Shown piece by piece: positions 32,373-41,831 of a stretch of 64,000 bases of DNA (its first letter is position 1; each line of letters opens with the position of its first letter). Made by a program: the position numbers and the translations under genes. Below the pieces are notes generated by a model, which did no database searches, had not been told where the DNA came from, and saw only the letters and a list, made by a program, of their open reading frames with translations. The stretch comes from Brevibacillus invocatus (GTDB lineage: Bacteria > Bacillota > Bacilli > Brevibacillales > Brevibacillaceae): the NCBI RefSeq assembly GCF_003710915.1, contig NZ_RHHR01000013.1:1-64000 (forward strand), read 5' to 3'.

Positions 32373-33002
32373 TCACTCTCCCTCAACCGCATACAGTCCA
32401 AACCCGACTGGATCGCTTTCATGCACGCTGAGGTGGTGCCAGAGGTAGTATTCATCGCGCTTTTTCGTTAATGTCGCAAACTTGGCATTCATGCCGCTCC
32501 AGCCCTCCGCACCGTCATTGGGATACGTGCCTGCTGCATACAACTGGGCGTTTTCCTTGCTGCTCCACAGGGTGATCGTGCTTCCTTTCACGTCTGGCAG
32601 CTGGTTGAGAATGCGCTGAATATACAATTTCTGCAAGTCTGTGTTTCGGGGTACATCTTCCTTATAGCCTGGTGAATAAACAACCGTTTCCTCTTCATCA
32701 TCTGCGATGATCTCAACCGCATAATCTTCCCCATCGCCGTGCAGAACTTCAGATACAACCCGCTGGTATTCAAGCAAATGCTTTTCTGTTTCTTCTATCT
32801 CTTGATGCAGGCTGTTTCGTTTTCCTTCATTGGCTTTGATGGTCATGTTCAAAGTGGTTACCTGCTGCTGGAGCTGTTGATTTTCCTTTTCCAAATCGAT
32901 CGTCTGTTGACTCAGCGCCTCCTTTTCGGGCGATAAGCTGAACCAAACAGCTCCTACCGTTACCAAACACCCCACACTCAAACCCAGAAGAAAATTCTTC
33001 AA
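32373..33002 (-). CDS. Membrane-anchored coiled-coil protein, unknown
   Basis: TTG at 33002 with AAGGGGGAC gives 209 residues; a GTG at 33026 has no good site. One N-terminal helix (FLLGLSVGCLVTVGAVWF) anchors it, then a coiled coil (about 30-85, rich in Gln/Glu/Leu) and an extracytoplasmic domain (about 95-209) follow. The domain resembles none I know. It could be a cell-envelope sensor. It diverges from moaDE. Confidence 0.7.
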   Translation of the reverse strand: MKNFLLGLSVGCLVTVGAVWFSLSPEKEALSQQTIDLEKENQQLQQQVTTLNMTIKANEGKRNSLHQEIEETEKHLLEYQRVVSEVLHGDGEDYAVEIIADDEEETVVYSPGYKEDVPRNTDLQKLYIQRILNQLPDVKGSTITLWSSKENAQLYAAGTYPNDGAEGWSGMNAKFATLTKKRDEYYLWHHLSVHESDPVGFGLYAVEGE

Positions 33003-33202
33003 TCCATTGTCCCCCTTCATACACACCTGAAGCTATTACTCTATTCCTTATGACGTATAAAACCCGCGAGAGGATTCCAAAAAAAGGAGATTTCTCGCAA
33101 TTTCTTTTCCGACCTGCCCACTCATTGGCATCTCCCACTAAGTGTGGTATCTTCAAGCCATAGAGTACGGATAAATCTATCTACGGGAAGTGAGGAGTTA
33201 CC

Positions 33203-33907
33203 TTGACCATTACGATTTTGTTGTTTGCCGGACTGGCCGAGCGAGCCAATCAGCGGGAGATTCAACTGACCTTGCCCGAACAGGCAACTGTACGCGACTT
33301 GTTGCAGGCAGTGGCCGAACAGCATCCCGCGCTCTCCCCTCTTCTGAACAGCTGTTTTGTCTCTATTAATCACGAATATGCGGCTCCGGATCATATCATT
33401 TCTGCAAATGATGAGATTGCGCTCCTGCCCCCTGTGAGCGGAGGGGAGGAACCGCGTTTTGCCATAACCACAGAACCACTGAGCGCAGACAAGCTGGTTT
33501 CATTGGTCAGCAACCCGCATGCAGGCGCTATTCTTACCTTTGTCGGAACCGTGCGCGAATTCACGCATGGACAGCGAACGGTCTACCTTTCCTACGAGGC
33601 GTACGCGCCGATGGCCGTAGAAAAGATGAAGCAGGTCGCTGCTGAAATCGAAGAACGCTGGCCGGGTGCACAAGTTGCGATGCAGCACCGGATCGGAGAT
33701 TTGAAGATCGAAGAAATCGCTGTGATCGTAGCGGTGGCCACCCCCCATCGCAACGAATCCTTCGAGGCAGGCCGCTATGCAATCGAAAGACTGAAGCAGA
33801 TCGTTCCCATCTGGAAAAAAGAGATGTGGGAGGATGGCAGTGAGTGGAAGGGTCATCAGCAAGGACCTTGGAATCCACTCGCGACGTATGACGGAAAGGT
33901 GGACTAA
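33203..33907 (+). CDS. moaD/moaE: Molybdopterin synthase, MoaD-MoaE fusion
   Basis: Residues 1-81 are MoaD (ubiquitin fold, ending ALLPPVSGG). Residues about 85-234 are MoaE (GAILTFVGTVREFTHG, YLSYEAYAPMA, HRIGDLKIEE, PIWKKE). Normally MoaD needs a free C-terminal Gly-Gly that becomes a thiocarboxylate. Here it is followed at once by EEPRF of MoaE, so processing after the GG is likely required, as reported for MoaX proteins. TTG start with GTGAGGAG. The MoeB/ThiF gene follows by 3 bp. Confidence 0.93.
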   Translation: MTITILLFAGLAERANQREIQLTLPEQATVRDLLQAVAEQHPALSPLLNSCFVSINHEYAAPDHIISANDEIALLPPVSGGEEPRFAITTEPLSADKLVSLVSNPHAGAILTFVGTVREFTHGQRTVYLSYEAYAPMAVEKMKQVAAEIEERWPGAQVAMQHRIGDLKIEEIAVIVAVATPHRNESFEAGRYAIERLKQIVPIWKKEMWEDGSEWKGHQQGPWNPLATYDGKVD

Positions 33908-33910
33908 CCT

Positions 33911-34939
33911 GTGAACACACGATATTCCCGTCAGATTCTGTTCGCCCCGATTGGGCGGGCAGGACAGGAAAAGCTGCGTCAAAGCCGGGTAGCCATCGTC
34001 GGGATGGGCGCTCTGGGTACCGTCTTGTCCAACCACATGGTCCGTGCTGGAGTCGGCTTTGTACGGCTGATTGACCGCGATTTCGTCGAACCGAGCAATC
34101 TGCAGCGCCAAATGCTCTATGATGAAGCTGACGCTGCCGAGCACCTCCCGAAGTCGATCGCCGCACACGCCAAGCTGTCGCGCATCAATTCCGAAGTCGA
34201 AATCGAGCCGATCGTCGCTGACTTGACCGCGTTCAATGCTGAGCAATGGCTGACAGATGTAGATTTGGTACTGGATGCCACAGACAACTTTCAAGTCCGA
34301 TACTTGGTCAATGACGTCTGTGTCAAGCACGGCATTCCTTGGGTTTACGGCGGAGCGGTCAGCGCTACCGGTACCTTTACCGCGATTCGCCCAGGGGTAA
34401 CCCCCTGCCTGCGCTGTCTGTTCCCGGAAGCTCCCAATCCGGGCGAAATGGCTACCTGCGATACGGCAGGTGTGATTGGTCCGATCATTCACATCGTCGC
34501 GTCCTACCAAGCTACAGAGGCCTTCAAAATCCTGGTCGGAGCAGAAGATGCTTTCAATCCCAACCTCGAGACTTTTGACATCTGGAACAACCAGCATCAA
34601 CAGATCAAGGTTGCCAACGCGCGCCGCTCCGACTGTCCTTGCTGCGGGCAGCGGGAATTCTCCTTTTTGGAGCCGGATACCCAGGATGGACAAGCCGTTT
34701 CCCTCTGCGGACGCGATACTGTACAAATCTCACCTGCTGCGGGACAAGGCGGATTGGATCTCGCTGCGCTAGAGGAACGACTCACTCCGCTCGGACAGGT
34801 AGAACGAAACCGCTTCTTGCTCCGGCTTCACGTTGATCCGCACACGCTTGTCGTTTTTCCGGACGGACGGGTACTCGTGCAAGGCACGGATGACATCTCA
34901 CTTGCGCGCACCTTGCACGCCAAATACATCGGTGCATGA
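33911..34939 (+). CDS. moeB: MoeB/ThiF-family adenylyltransferase
   Basis: 342 residues with the ATP-binding VAIVGMGALGTVLSNHMVRA, the RXXN-type SNLQRQML, DATDNFQVRY and a zinc site formed by CLRC and CPCC. It adenylates the C-terminal glycine of MoaD-like carriers. Residues after about 250 form a MoaD/ThiS-contact or rhodanese-like tail of unclear type. GTG start with AAAGGTGG. Location right after moaDE makes MoeB the best call; ThiF/HesA is the alternative. Confidence 0.88.
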   Translation: MNTRYSRQILFAPIGRAGQEKLRQSRVAIVGMGALGTVLSNHMVRAGVGFVRLIDRDFVEPSNLQRQMLYDEADAAEHLPKSIAAHAKLSRINSEVEIEPIVADLTAFNAEQWLTDVDLVLDATDNFQVRYLVNDVCVKHGIPWVYGGAVSATGTFTAIRPGVTPCLRCLFPEAPNPGEMATCDTAGVIGPIIHIVASYQATEAFKILVGAEDAFNPNLETFDIWNNQHQQIKVANARRSDCPCCGQREFSFLEPDTQDGQAVSLCGRDTVQISPAAGQGGLDLAALEERLTPLGQVERNRFLLRLHVDPHTLVVFPDGRVLVQGTDDISLARTLHAKYIGA

Positions 34940-34976
34940 TGAAGCTTCCTTTTATATAAGAAACGATTCAAAACAA

Positions 34977-35016
34977 ATGGAGTGTCGGCTTGAAGCAATG
35001 TGCCGCACTCCATTTT
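34977..35016 (+). terminator. Terminator of the moaDE-moeB operon
   Basis: AATGGAGTG-CGGC pairs with GCCG-CACTCCATT, followed by TTTT. Confidence 0.8.
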
Positions 35017-35305
35017 CGCTGTCGATTCATTCTCTATCTGTTGACCCTTTATTGAGTCCTAGCAGCAGGATTGGCAAAGTAAAATGCTGCCCAATGAGTG
35101 CTTTGCTTAAGTATGGACGTTCCAGGAGTACGAAAGGTAATCCACAAGATCGATTTTTCCTGCATGTGATGGATTCCCGTTCGAGATAATAGATGAAGAA
35201 CAGGAATCCTCCTCCATTCTGCCCAGAACATATGGCGTTGTTTTTCCCCGCACGATTTTGTATAGAAATGATGAATTTGGGGTAGAAGACCGGTAACAAA
35301 TCGAG

Positions 35306-35354
35306 TATAATAAGTTCGTAATCTATAACGAAACTTAGTTTCATCAGATGAAAC
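35306..35354 (+). promoter_or_regulatory. acnA promoter region with overlapping palindromes
   Basis: A TATAAT (35306-35311) has no strong -35. Just downstream lie two overlapping inverted repeats, GAAACTTAGTTTC (35330-35342) and GTTTCATCAGATGAAAC (35338-35354). They could be an operator or mutually exclusive RNA hairpins before the aconitase start. The rest of 34940-35305 holds only the moeB terminator. Confidence 0.45.
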
Positions 35355-35383
35355 CCCAAGTTATCCAAGGGAGGTTGTATACA

Positions 35384-38113
35384 TTGTCTAACAAAGATGC
35401 TTACAAAGTGAAATCTTCCCTACAAGTAGGCGACAAGTCTTTTGCTTACTATCGCCTGCAAGGGTTGGAAGAACAAGGTCTTGGTGAAATCTCCAAGCTG
35501 CCGTTCTCCATCAAAGTACTGCTCGAGGCAGCTGTACGTCAGTTCGATGGTCGTGCCATCACCAAAGAACACGTACAACAACTGGCGACCTGGACCAGAG
35601 GCCGCGACGAAAACCAAGAAGTACCGCTCGCTCCAGCTCGTATCGTTCTACAAGACTTCACCGGTGTTCCGGCTGTAGTTGACCTCGCAGCGATGCGGAT
35701 CGCGATGAAGCGTGCAGGTGGAGATCCAAAACGAATCAATCCATTGGTCCCTGTAGACCTGGTTATTGACCACTCTGTCATGGTTGACGATTTCGGTAAC
35801 CCAGATGCGCTGCAAAACAACATGAAGCTCGAATTCGAACGCAACCAAGAGCGCTACCGCTTCCTGCGTTGGGCACAAACTGCTTTCGACAACTTCCGTG
35901 CTGTTCCTCCTGCTACTGGTATCGTTCACCAAGTAAACCTGGAATATCTGGCTAGTGTCGTAGCTACTCGTGAAGTAGACGGCGAACTCGTTGCTTTCCC
36001 TGATTCCCTCGTAGGTACGGACTCCCATACAACCATGATCAACGGTCTTGGCGTTGTTGGTTGGGGTGTAGGTGGTATCGAGGCGGAAGCAGGAATGCTC
36101 GGACAACCACTCTACTTCGTAACACCAGAAGTGGTTGGTTTCAAATTGACTGGTACGTTGAGCCCTGGTGCAACAGCTACTGACCTGGCTCTGACTGTTA
36201 CCCAAATGCTGCGTAAAAAAGGCGTAGTAGGTAAATTCGTTGAGTTCTATGGTTCCGGCCTGTCCAACATCTCGCTGGCTGACCGTGCAACTGTTGCCAA
36301 CATGGCACCTGAGTACGGCGCGACTATGGGCTTCTTCCCAGTAGACGCTGAAACACTCAACTACCTGCGTCAAACAGGCCGCGAAGAAGACCTGATTGCC
36401 CTGGTAGAACAATACACCCAAGCACAAGGTCTGTTCCGTACAGATGACACACCAGACCCCGTATTCTCCGAAACACTGGAACTGGATCTGTCCACGGTCG
36501 TACCTAGCTTGGCTGGTCCAAAACGTCCACAAGACCGCGTAGAGCTGACTGCGATGAAGCAATCCTTCAACGAAAGTCTCGTGACACCGATCGAAAAAGG
36601 CGGTTTTGGTCTTTCCGAAGAGAAAATTGCAGCTGAAGCTCCAGTCGTATATCCAAACGGCGAAGAAGCTACGCTGAAAACCGGTTCTGTTGTAATCGCA
36701 GCGATTACTTCCTGTACCAATACATCGAACCCAAGCGTTATGCTCGGTGCTGGTATCCTGGCGAAAAAAGCAGTCGAAAAAGGACTGAAAAAGCCAGCAT
36801 TCGTGAAAAGCTCCCTGGCTCCAGGTTCCCGCGTAGTTACCCAATATCTGATCGACGCAGGTCTGATCGATTCCTTGAACACAATCGGCTTCAACGTAGT
36901 CGGCTATGGTTGCACCACTTGCATCGGTAACTCCGGTCCATTGCCTGAGACTACCAGCAAAGCAATCGCTGACGAAGACCTGACTGTAGCAGCTGTACTG
37001 TCCGGTAACCGTAACTTCGAAGGCCGTATCCATGCACAGGTAAAAGCGAACTACCTCGCTTCTCCTCCATTGGTTATCGCTTACGCATTGGCGGGTACTG
37101 TAAACATCGACCTGACTACAGAACCGATCGGGACTGGCAAAGACGGTCAACCTGTATACCTGAAAGACATCTGGCCAACTCCAGAAGAAATTGCTGGTGC
37201 TATGGACAAAGCGATGAACCCTGCTCTGTTCCGTGCTGAGTACGGTCAAGTCTTCACCCAAAACGAAGAGTGGAACAAAATTGAAGTACCAACTGGCGAC
37301 CTGTACGAGTGGGATGAAAACTCCACCTACATCCAAGAGCCCCCATTCTTCCAAAACCTGCAAGGTGATGTAGGTCACATCAGCGACATCAAAACAGCTA
37401 GCCCAATCGCACTGTTTGGTGATTCCGTAACAACTGACCACATCTCTCCAGCAGGTAACATCGCGCCTACCAGCCCTGCAGGTCTCTATCTGCAAAGCAA
37501 AGGCGTGGAGCGCAAAGACTTCAACTCCTACGGCGCTCGTCGTGGTAGCCATGATGTCATGATGCGCGGTACATTTGCCAACATCCGTATCCGCAACCAA
37601 GTGGCTCCTGGCACTGAGGGCGGCGTAACCAAATACCTGCCATCCGGCGAAGTTATGTCTATCTACGACGCTTCCATGAAGTATCAAGCTGACGGTACTC
37701 CACTGGTTGTTTTGGCTGGTAAAGAGTACGGTACTGGTTCTTCCCGTGACTGGGCAGCAAAAGGTACTTTCCTCTTGGGCATCAAAGCGGTTATCGCAGA
37801 AAGCTTCGAGCGTATTCACCGTTCCAACCTGGTTGGTATGGGCGTACTGCCGCTGCAATTTGCAGATGGTCAAGGCTGGAAATCCCTGGGTATCGACGGA
37901 ACAGAATCCTTCAGCATCGAAGGTCTATCTGACGATGTAAAACCAGGACAACGCGTCACTGTAACAGCTACTCGCAACGACGGCAGCAGCTTCCAATTCG
38001 ACGTAATTGTTCGCCTCGACTCTTTGGTAGATGTAGACTACTACCGCAACGGTGGTATCCTGCAAACCGTTCTGCGCCAATTGCTGGATGAAGGTAAAAA
38101 AGTAAACGCGTAA
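35384..38113 (+). CDS. acnA: Aconitate hydratase A
   Basis: TTG 35384 with GGGAGG gives 909 residues, the usual length of Bacillus CitB. Iron-sulfur cysteines are in [10 protein letters not shown] and [12 protein letters not shown], and active-site stretches are [19 protein letters not shown] and [13 protein letters not shown]. It converts citrate to isocitrate in the TCA cycle; the apo-form of this type binds iron-responsive RNA. Codon use is strongly biased, consistent with high expression. Confidence 0.97.
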   Translation: MSNKDAYKVKSSLQVGDKSFAYYRLQGLEEQGLGEISKLPFSIKVLLEAAVRQFDGRAITKEHVQQLATWTRGRDENQEVPLAPARIVLQDFTGVPAVVDLAAMRIAMKRAGGDPKRINPLVPVDLVIDHSVMVDDFGNPDALQNNMKLEFERNQERYRFLRWAQTAFDNFRAVPPATGIVHQVNLEYLASVVATREVDGELVAFPDSLVGTDSHTTMINGLGVVGWGVGGIEAEAGMLGQPLYFVTPEVVGFKLTGTLSPGATATDLALTVTQMLRKKGVVGKFVEFYGSGLSNISLADRATVANMAPEYGATMGFFPVDAETLNYLRQTGREEDLIALVEQYTQAQGLFRTDDTPDPVFSETLELDLSTVVPSLAGPKRPQDRVELTAMKQSFNESLVTPIEKGGFGLSEEKIAAEAPVVYPNGEEATLKTGSVVIAAITSCTNTSNPSVMLGAGILAKKAVEKGLKKPAFVKSSLAPGSRVVTQYLIDAGLIDSLNTIGFNVVGYGCTTCIGNSGPLPETTSKAIADEDLTVAAVLSGNRNFEGRIHAQVKANYLASPPLVIAYALAGTVNIDLTTEPIGTGKDGQPVYLKDIWPTPEEIAGAMDKAMNPALFRAEYGQVFTQNEEWNKIEVPTGDLYEWDENSTYIQEPPFFQNLQGDVGHISDIKTASPIALFGDSVTTDHISPAGNIAPTSPAGLYLQSKGVERKDFNSYGARRGSHDVMMRGTFANIRIRNQVAPGTEGGVTKYLPSGEVMSIYDASMKYQADGTPLVVLAGKEYGTGSSRDWAAKGTFLLGIKAVIAESFERIHRSNLVGMGVLPLQFADGQGWKSLGIDGTESFSIEGLSDDVKPGQRVTVTATRNDGSSFQFDVIVRLDSLVDVDYYRNGGILQTVLRQLLDEGKKVNA

Positions 38114-38162
38114 GACTTTGATTGACAAATAAGTTCGATACAGCACCCACCCAACTTAAAGC

Positions 38163-38195
38163 AAAGGCCCCGTATTTATGAGACGGGGCCTTTTT
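38163..38195 (+). terminator. Terminator of acnA
   Basis: AAGGCCCCGT and ACGGGGCC form the stem, followed by TTTTT. Confidence 0.9.
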
Positions 38196-38199
38196 CTTT

Positions 38200-38478
38200 C
38201 TTTCAGCTATTATGGGTTTTCGTAGTTTTTTAAAGGGCATGCCTACATATTCACGGAAGGAGCGGATTCGACCCGCCTCGAACTCAAAAACGACTGTAAG
38301 CTCATTGAGATAAGGCAGACCATTCAGGTCTCCTTCTGCACGAAATACCACCATTCCGAAACGCTCATTTTCAAGCTCAACGAGCGGAGTCAATTGCACC
38401 TGCAATAAGGAGCGTTCAAATGCAATCAATTCCTCGAACCTTTCTTTGCCTTGCTGCTCGTGATTCCACCCCTCCAAG
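38200..38478 (-). pseudogene. NTF2-like (SnoaL) protein remnant
   Basis: The frame encodes ERFGMVVFRAEGDL ... LNELTVVFEFEAGRIRSFRE, the beta-sheet half of an NTF2-like protein. The N-terminal helices are missing. An AAAAAA tract near the end shifts the frame past the expected stop, so the frame runs on into the acnA terminator. Confidence 0.6.
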
Positions 38479-38567
38479 GGGAGCGGAACTAGGAAGTGGA
38501 AATCTTAGCGAAGCGTATGTACCCACCAATAAACCATATGACCGACATTCCAGCGAATGGTATTAGG

Positions 38568-39149
38568 AAAGCCTTCTGGCTGTATAAACTCTGTATAACC
38601 CAGTCGAATCTGAGTCAGCAGATCAAGTTTTTGGAGAACGAGCTTGAACTCCCTCTATTCGATCGAATTGGAAAGCGGATCACGTTAACGGACGCAGGCA
38701 AAATCCTGCTTGAACAAAGCCATGTCATCTTTGAACACGTTGACTATGCAAAAAGAGCGGTTTCGGATCTTAAGAGGATGGAAGGCGGCAGACTCGATAT
38801 TGGCATTTTACCGGGAGACGGGGATTTGCTGTTTGATGCTTTACTAATCGATTTCCATAAAACTTATCCCAAATTATCGATAAGCGTTACGGAAACCACG
38901 GATGTCTACGAACAGGTCCTTAACGGCACAAGAGATCTTGGGGTTACCACGGTTCCTCTCAAACCTGATGAGAGTATTTCGATTATTCCCTTGTTTCACG
39001 AAGAATTTGCTTTGGCCATCCGATCAGATCATCCTCTGGCGAAGTCAAAGACGATTCCTTTCGATCAACTCCAGCAGAAGTTATTTATTACAGAATTGCA
39101 GTCGTACCTTCAAACCGTCATGAGTCATGCCAGTCGCTCGTTAGGATAG
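38568..39149 (+). pseudogene. LysR-family regulator, truncated at both ends
   Basis: Begins inside the helix-turn-helix (CITQSNLSQQIKFLENELEL, PLFDRIGKRITLTDAG) without the first ~25 residues. It loses the last ~90 residues after FITELQSYLQ. The effector domain start (GGRLDIGILPG) is present. It is divergent from the NTF2-like remnant, a common gene pair, and both have decayed. Confidence 0.7.
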
Positions 39150-39224
39150 TAATCTCAGACGCTGTTTCCTTTCATAAGAGTCAGAATTTGCCCTTTTTTC
39201 TACATGTTCATTTATCGTTCAACG

Positions 39225-39258
39225 AAAAAAAGCAGGACACGCTGATGCGCTGACCTGC
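39225..39258 (-). terminator. Terminator of the EamA transporter gene
   Basis: GCAGG and CCTGC with an inner CGC/GCG pair, followed on the minus strand by seven Ts. Confidence 0.65.
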
Positions 39259-39277
39259 CTCTTTGTTTTTTCTCATG

Positions 39278-40189
39278 CTATATTTCTACTCCTTTGTTCT
39301 GCTTGCCCTTCCATTGACCTCTGACTATACCAGAAGCAACCGTAACTCCCAGGAAGACGAGCAGACCTCCCCAGATCTGCGGCTGGGTAAGGCTCTCACC
39401 GAGTAGCACACTGATGATCGCGGTAAATACCGGAATCAGGTTGAGGGTGATGCCTGCCTTGTTGGCTCCCAGCGCACGAACCGATATATTCCAGAAGACA
39501 AAGGAGAAGATCGAAGGAAACAGGACAATATAGAGAAATCCTGTGATAGCAAGCGGATTCATCGCTGTCAAATCAACACCCTGCACGATGGCAAAAGGCA
39601 GCATCATGACGACCGAAAGCAGCGTCGAAGCGGCGGTAGCCGTGATCGGAGTCACGCCTTTTATCCGTTTGCCGATGATCGAGTAGAACGTCCATACCAG
39701 AAGCGCCCCGATCGCCAGCAAATCCCCGCGATTATACTCCGTATCCAGGATCTGTCCGAGATTGCCTCTTGTCAATATGACAAGAACGCCGAAAAGCGAA
39801 ATCACAAAGCCCATTCCTTGCATACGGGTAATCTTTTCCCCCAGCAAAAAGAAGGAAAACAACACGATGACTCCCGGATTTAGCGCTGCAACCAAGGCCG
39901 CATTGGTCGCAGATGTATGCTCCAGAGCAGAATAGAGAAACAGATTGTACCCGATCACACCCATCAACCCCATCATGGACAGAGGCAGCCACTGTCTGGC
40001 TACTTTCCTCCAGTCCGGCTTCTCCATGAAGATAGCGAGCGGGATCAATACAATCAAGGCCAATACCCACCTGGAAAACGTAAGCCACAATGGGCTCATC
40101 ACGGTCACGACATATTTTCCAAACACAAAATTGCCCGCCCAAAACAGGTTGCAGAAGAATAGCAACCACCATGCGCGATACTTCCCCAT
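39278..40189 (-). CDS. EamA/DMT-family transporter
   Basis: 303 residues, ten predicted membrane helices in two EamA halves (start WWLLFFCNLFWAGNFVFGKY; second half from about 155). The family exports metabolites or amino acids; substrate unknown. AAGGAGTGAG lies about 11 bp before the ATG. Confidence 0.87.
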   Translation of the reverse strand: MGKYRAWWLLFFCNLFWAGNFVFGKYVVTVMSPLWLTFSRWVLALIVLIPLAIFMEKPDWRKVARQWLPLSMMGLMGVIGYNLFLYSALEHTSATNAALVAALNPGVIVLFSFFLLGEKITRMQGMGFVISLFGVLVILTRGNLGQILDTEYNRGDLLAIGALLVWTFYSIIGKRIKGVTPITATAASTLLSVVMMLPFAIVQGVDLTAMNPLAITGFLYIVLFPSIFSFVFWNISVRALGANKAGITLNLIPVFTAIISVLLGESLTQPQIWGGLLVFLGVTVASGIVRGQWKGKQNKGVEI

Positions 40190-40324
40190 CCGCGACTCTC
40201 ACTCCTTCGCCGCTTCGAAAAGTGGCTCTTTCTATTCTCTGGTCTACCTACACCATGCAATAAGTTTCTTTAATATTCCAACTTTACTTGATGTGCATGT
40301 CTACTGTAAAGAGAAGACAAGTTA

Positions 40325-40501
40325 ATGAAGAGGAGGGATTGTCATGCAGGACGAGAGCTCGATTATGTATCGGCCTTACAAGAAGCAAAGGCCGGAAAGC
40401 TGGCTCATGTCGACGTCTTTCACAAATACGGACGGGATATTTTGCGCAGCGAGCCAGATGGCATCAAAGAAAACAACCTGGACAACCTGCCTGATTTCTA
40501 A
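40325..40501 (+). CDS. Possible small protein, 58 residues, uncertain frame
   Basis: This frame ends in a protein-like sequence (LAHVDVFHKYGRDILRSEPD, then NNLDNLPDF), but its ATG at 40325 has no good ribosome site. A strong GAGGAGGG instead serves an ATG at 40344 in another frame that gives an unlikely peptide. A small frameshift near the start of a real gene would explain both. The family is unknown. Confidence 0.35.
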   Translation: MKRRDCHAGRELDYVSALQEAKAGKLAHVDVFHKYGRDILRSEPDGIKENNLDNLPDF

Positions 40502-40533
40502 TGCGCTCAGCTGGCTTTAAGGCATCTTGCCGC

Positions 40534-41037
40534 TTACTGGGGAGGACTGGGAACAGCTGGCTCGTTCTCTCCACCCAGTCTTCTTCTCGCTGTCTCTCGC
40601 TTGCCTACAGCCGGTACATGCTCCCCAGCCTGAGCCAGCCCCCATACGGGCATGTTGCCGTAAAGACACTCGTACTTCCCCTCTTCCACGAGATAGGTCT
40701 CATGAAAAATACCGACCGTACCATCCGTCCCTATGGCCTTATTGAATTTTCGCCACGCCGTCAAATGATTGTGGCTATGTCGCGCATAGTTCTCCAGATG
40801 CTCGTAGGAGCGCCAATACTGAATTGTGGTCAGCTCTCGCATGTTCCAGTGCGAAGTGGTGCCCAAAAAACCAAGTTCCGGGTTTTGATACAGCTCCTTC
40901 AGCATCCCTCCCATCGCACTTGCTACAGGAACCCATTTGTGCAAAGCGAGCCTATTGTTGATTCTCATTCCGATGATAAAGACTACGAAGGAGCCTTCCA
41001 TCTTTGCCGTAAAGCGTCCAGGTACTACTTTTCCCAC
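40534..41037 (-). CDS. DUF4188 protein
   Basis: A GTG at 41037, preceded by AGGTAGGTG, gives about 167 residues. GRFTAKMEGSFVVFIIGMRI, TTIQYWRSYEHLENYAR and GIFHETYLV match the DUF4188 family of small dimeric alpha-beta-barrel-like proteins related to monooxygenases. It begins right at the tetR stop codon, so it forms an operon with tetR and is probably its target. Confidence 0.8.
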   Translation of the reverse strand: MGKVVPGRFTAKMEGSFVVFIIGMRINNRLALHKWVPVASAMGGMLKELYQNPELGFLGTTSHWNMRELTTIQYWRSYEHLENYARHSHNHLTAWRKFNKAIGTDGTVGIFHETYLVEEGKYECLYGNMPVWGLAQAGEHVPAVGKRETARRRLGGENEPAVPSPPQ

Positions 41038-41046
41038 TAAAAACAC

Positions 41047-41679
41047 CTACCTCATCAATGGTTTCAAATGCATGTCATAAAAAGCCATGTACTCGGAGGA
41101 CTGACAAAGGTGAGCGGATAAATACGATCCGTAAAAAGTCGTGAACAACAAAGCGACTGCCTCTTCTTCAGTAAGGCGCTCAGACAGCTCCCCATCCTCT
41201 CTCGCTTCCTTTACGCATCTGCGGAAAAGAGTATCTAAGGTACTTGCTGCGATTGCGGAGAAATCCTCCCTGTTCGGAAACAAGAGCTGCAGCTCGGAAT
41301 CGGAAAGGATCGGAATCCACGGATGCATCTTCTGCTCAGATAAAAAACTGATCAAGCTAAGCATGATGCCAGGTTGACTCTTCGCCTGATCGGCTACTTT
41401 GGCGAATATATGTCGCACTGCAGCCCAGCCCCGCTTGGGTGTTTCCTCCAGCTCCACGTAACACTCCGCCTGCCAGACACTCATAAAGTAGATCAGCATG
41501 TCTTCCTTTTGCGGAAAGAATTTAAAAAACGTAACCTTGGATACCTCGGCCTGCTGGCAAATATCCTCCACGAATACATTGCGGAACGTGCCTTCCCCAA
41601 TCAGATTCAAGCCAGCCTGTAGCAGGTTCAGTTTGGTTCTGGCTTTCTTCCGATCCCGCAGGGAAATCTTTTCTGTCAT
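41047..41679 (-). CDS. TetR-family regulator
   Basis: 210 residues; helix-turn-helix in the first 50 (VFVEDICQQAEVSKVTFFKFF), helical ligand domain after. AAAAGGAG precedes the ATG. It probably represses itself and the DUF4188 gene through the dyad at 41727-41758. Confidence 0.88.
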   Translation of the reverse strand: MTEKISLRDRKKARTKLNLLQAGLNLIGEGTFRNVFVEDICQQAEVSKVTFFKFFPQKEDMLIYFMSVWQAECYVELEETPKRGWAAVRHIFAKVADQAKSQPGIMLSLISFLSEQKMHPWIPILSDSELQLLFPNREDFSAIAASTLDTLFRRCVKEAREDGELSERLTEEEAVALLFTTFYGSYLSAHLCQSSEYMAFYDMHLKPLMR

Positions 41680-41726
41680 GACAAACTCCTTTTCGACTGT
41701 TTGTTGAGTTTATAATAGTACAAAAA

Positions 41727-41758
41727 TTAACTCGAGTAAAGTTTTTTATTCAAGTTAA
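41727..41758 (-). promoter_or_regulatory. Operator dyad and promoter of tetR
   Basis: TTAACTCGAGTAAA (41727-41740) and TTTATTCAAGTTAA (41745-41758) are inverted arms, 12 of 14 matching, with a 4-bp centre. A minus-strand promoter TTTACT, 17-bp spacer, TATTAT overlaps and extends to about 41710. Confidence 0.65.
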
Positions 41759-41831
41759 CTATCTTTCTTTTTTCACCCCTTCGCCCTTTCACCCATACCA
41801 TAGTGGAGAGCCCTGCGAAGGAGAGAGTCCC

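Noticed and set aside
35027-35368. 113-codon minus frame upstream of acnA
   Set aside because: No ribosome site, crosses the acnA promoter and terminator regions, no recognisable sequence.
35648-37873. 741-codon open frame antisense to acnA
   Set aside because: It mirrors the strong codon bias of acnA, has no ribosome site and no protein-like composition (very rich in Cys, Trp and Phe).
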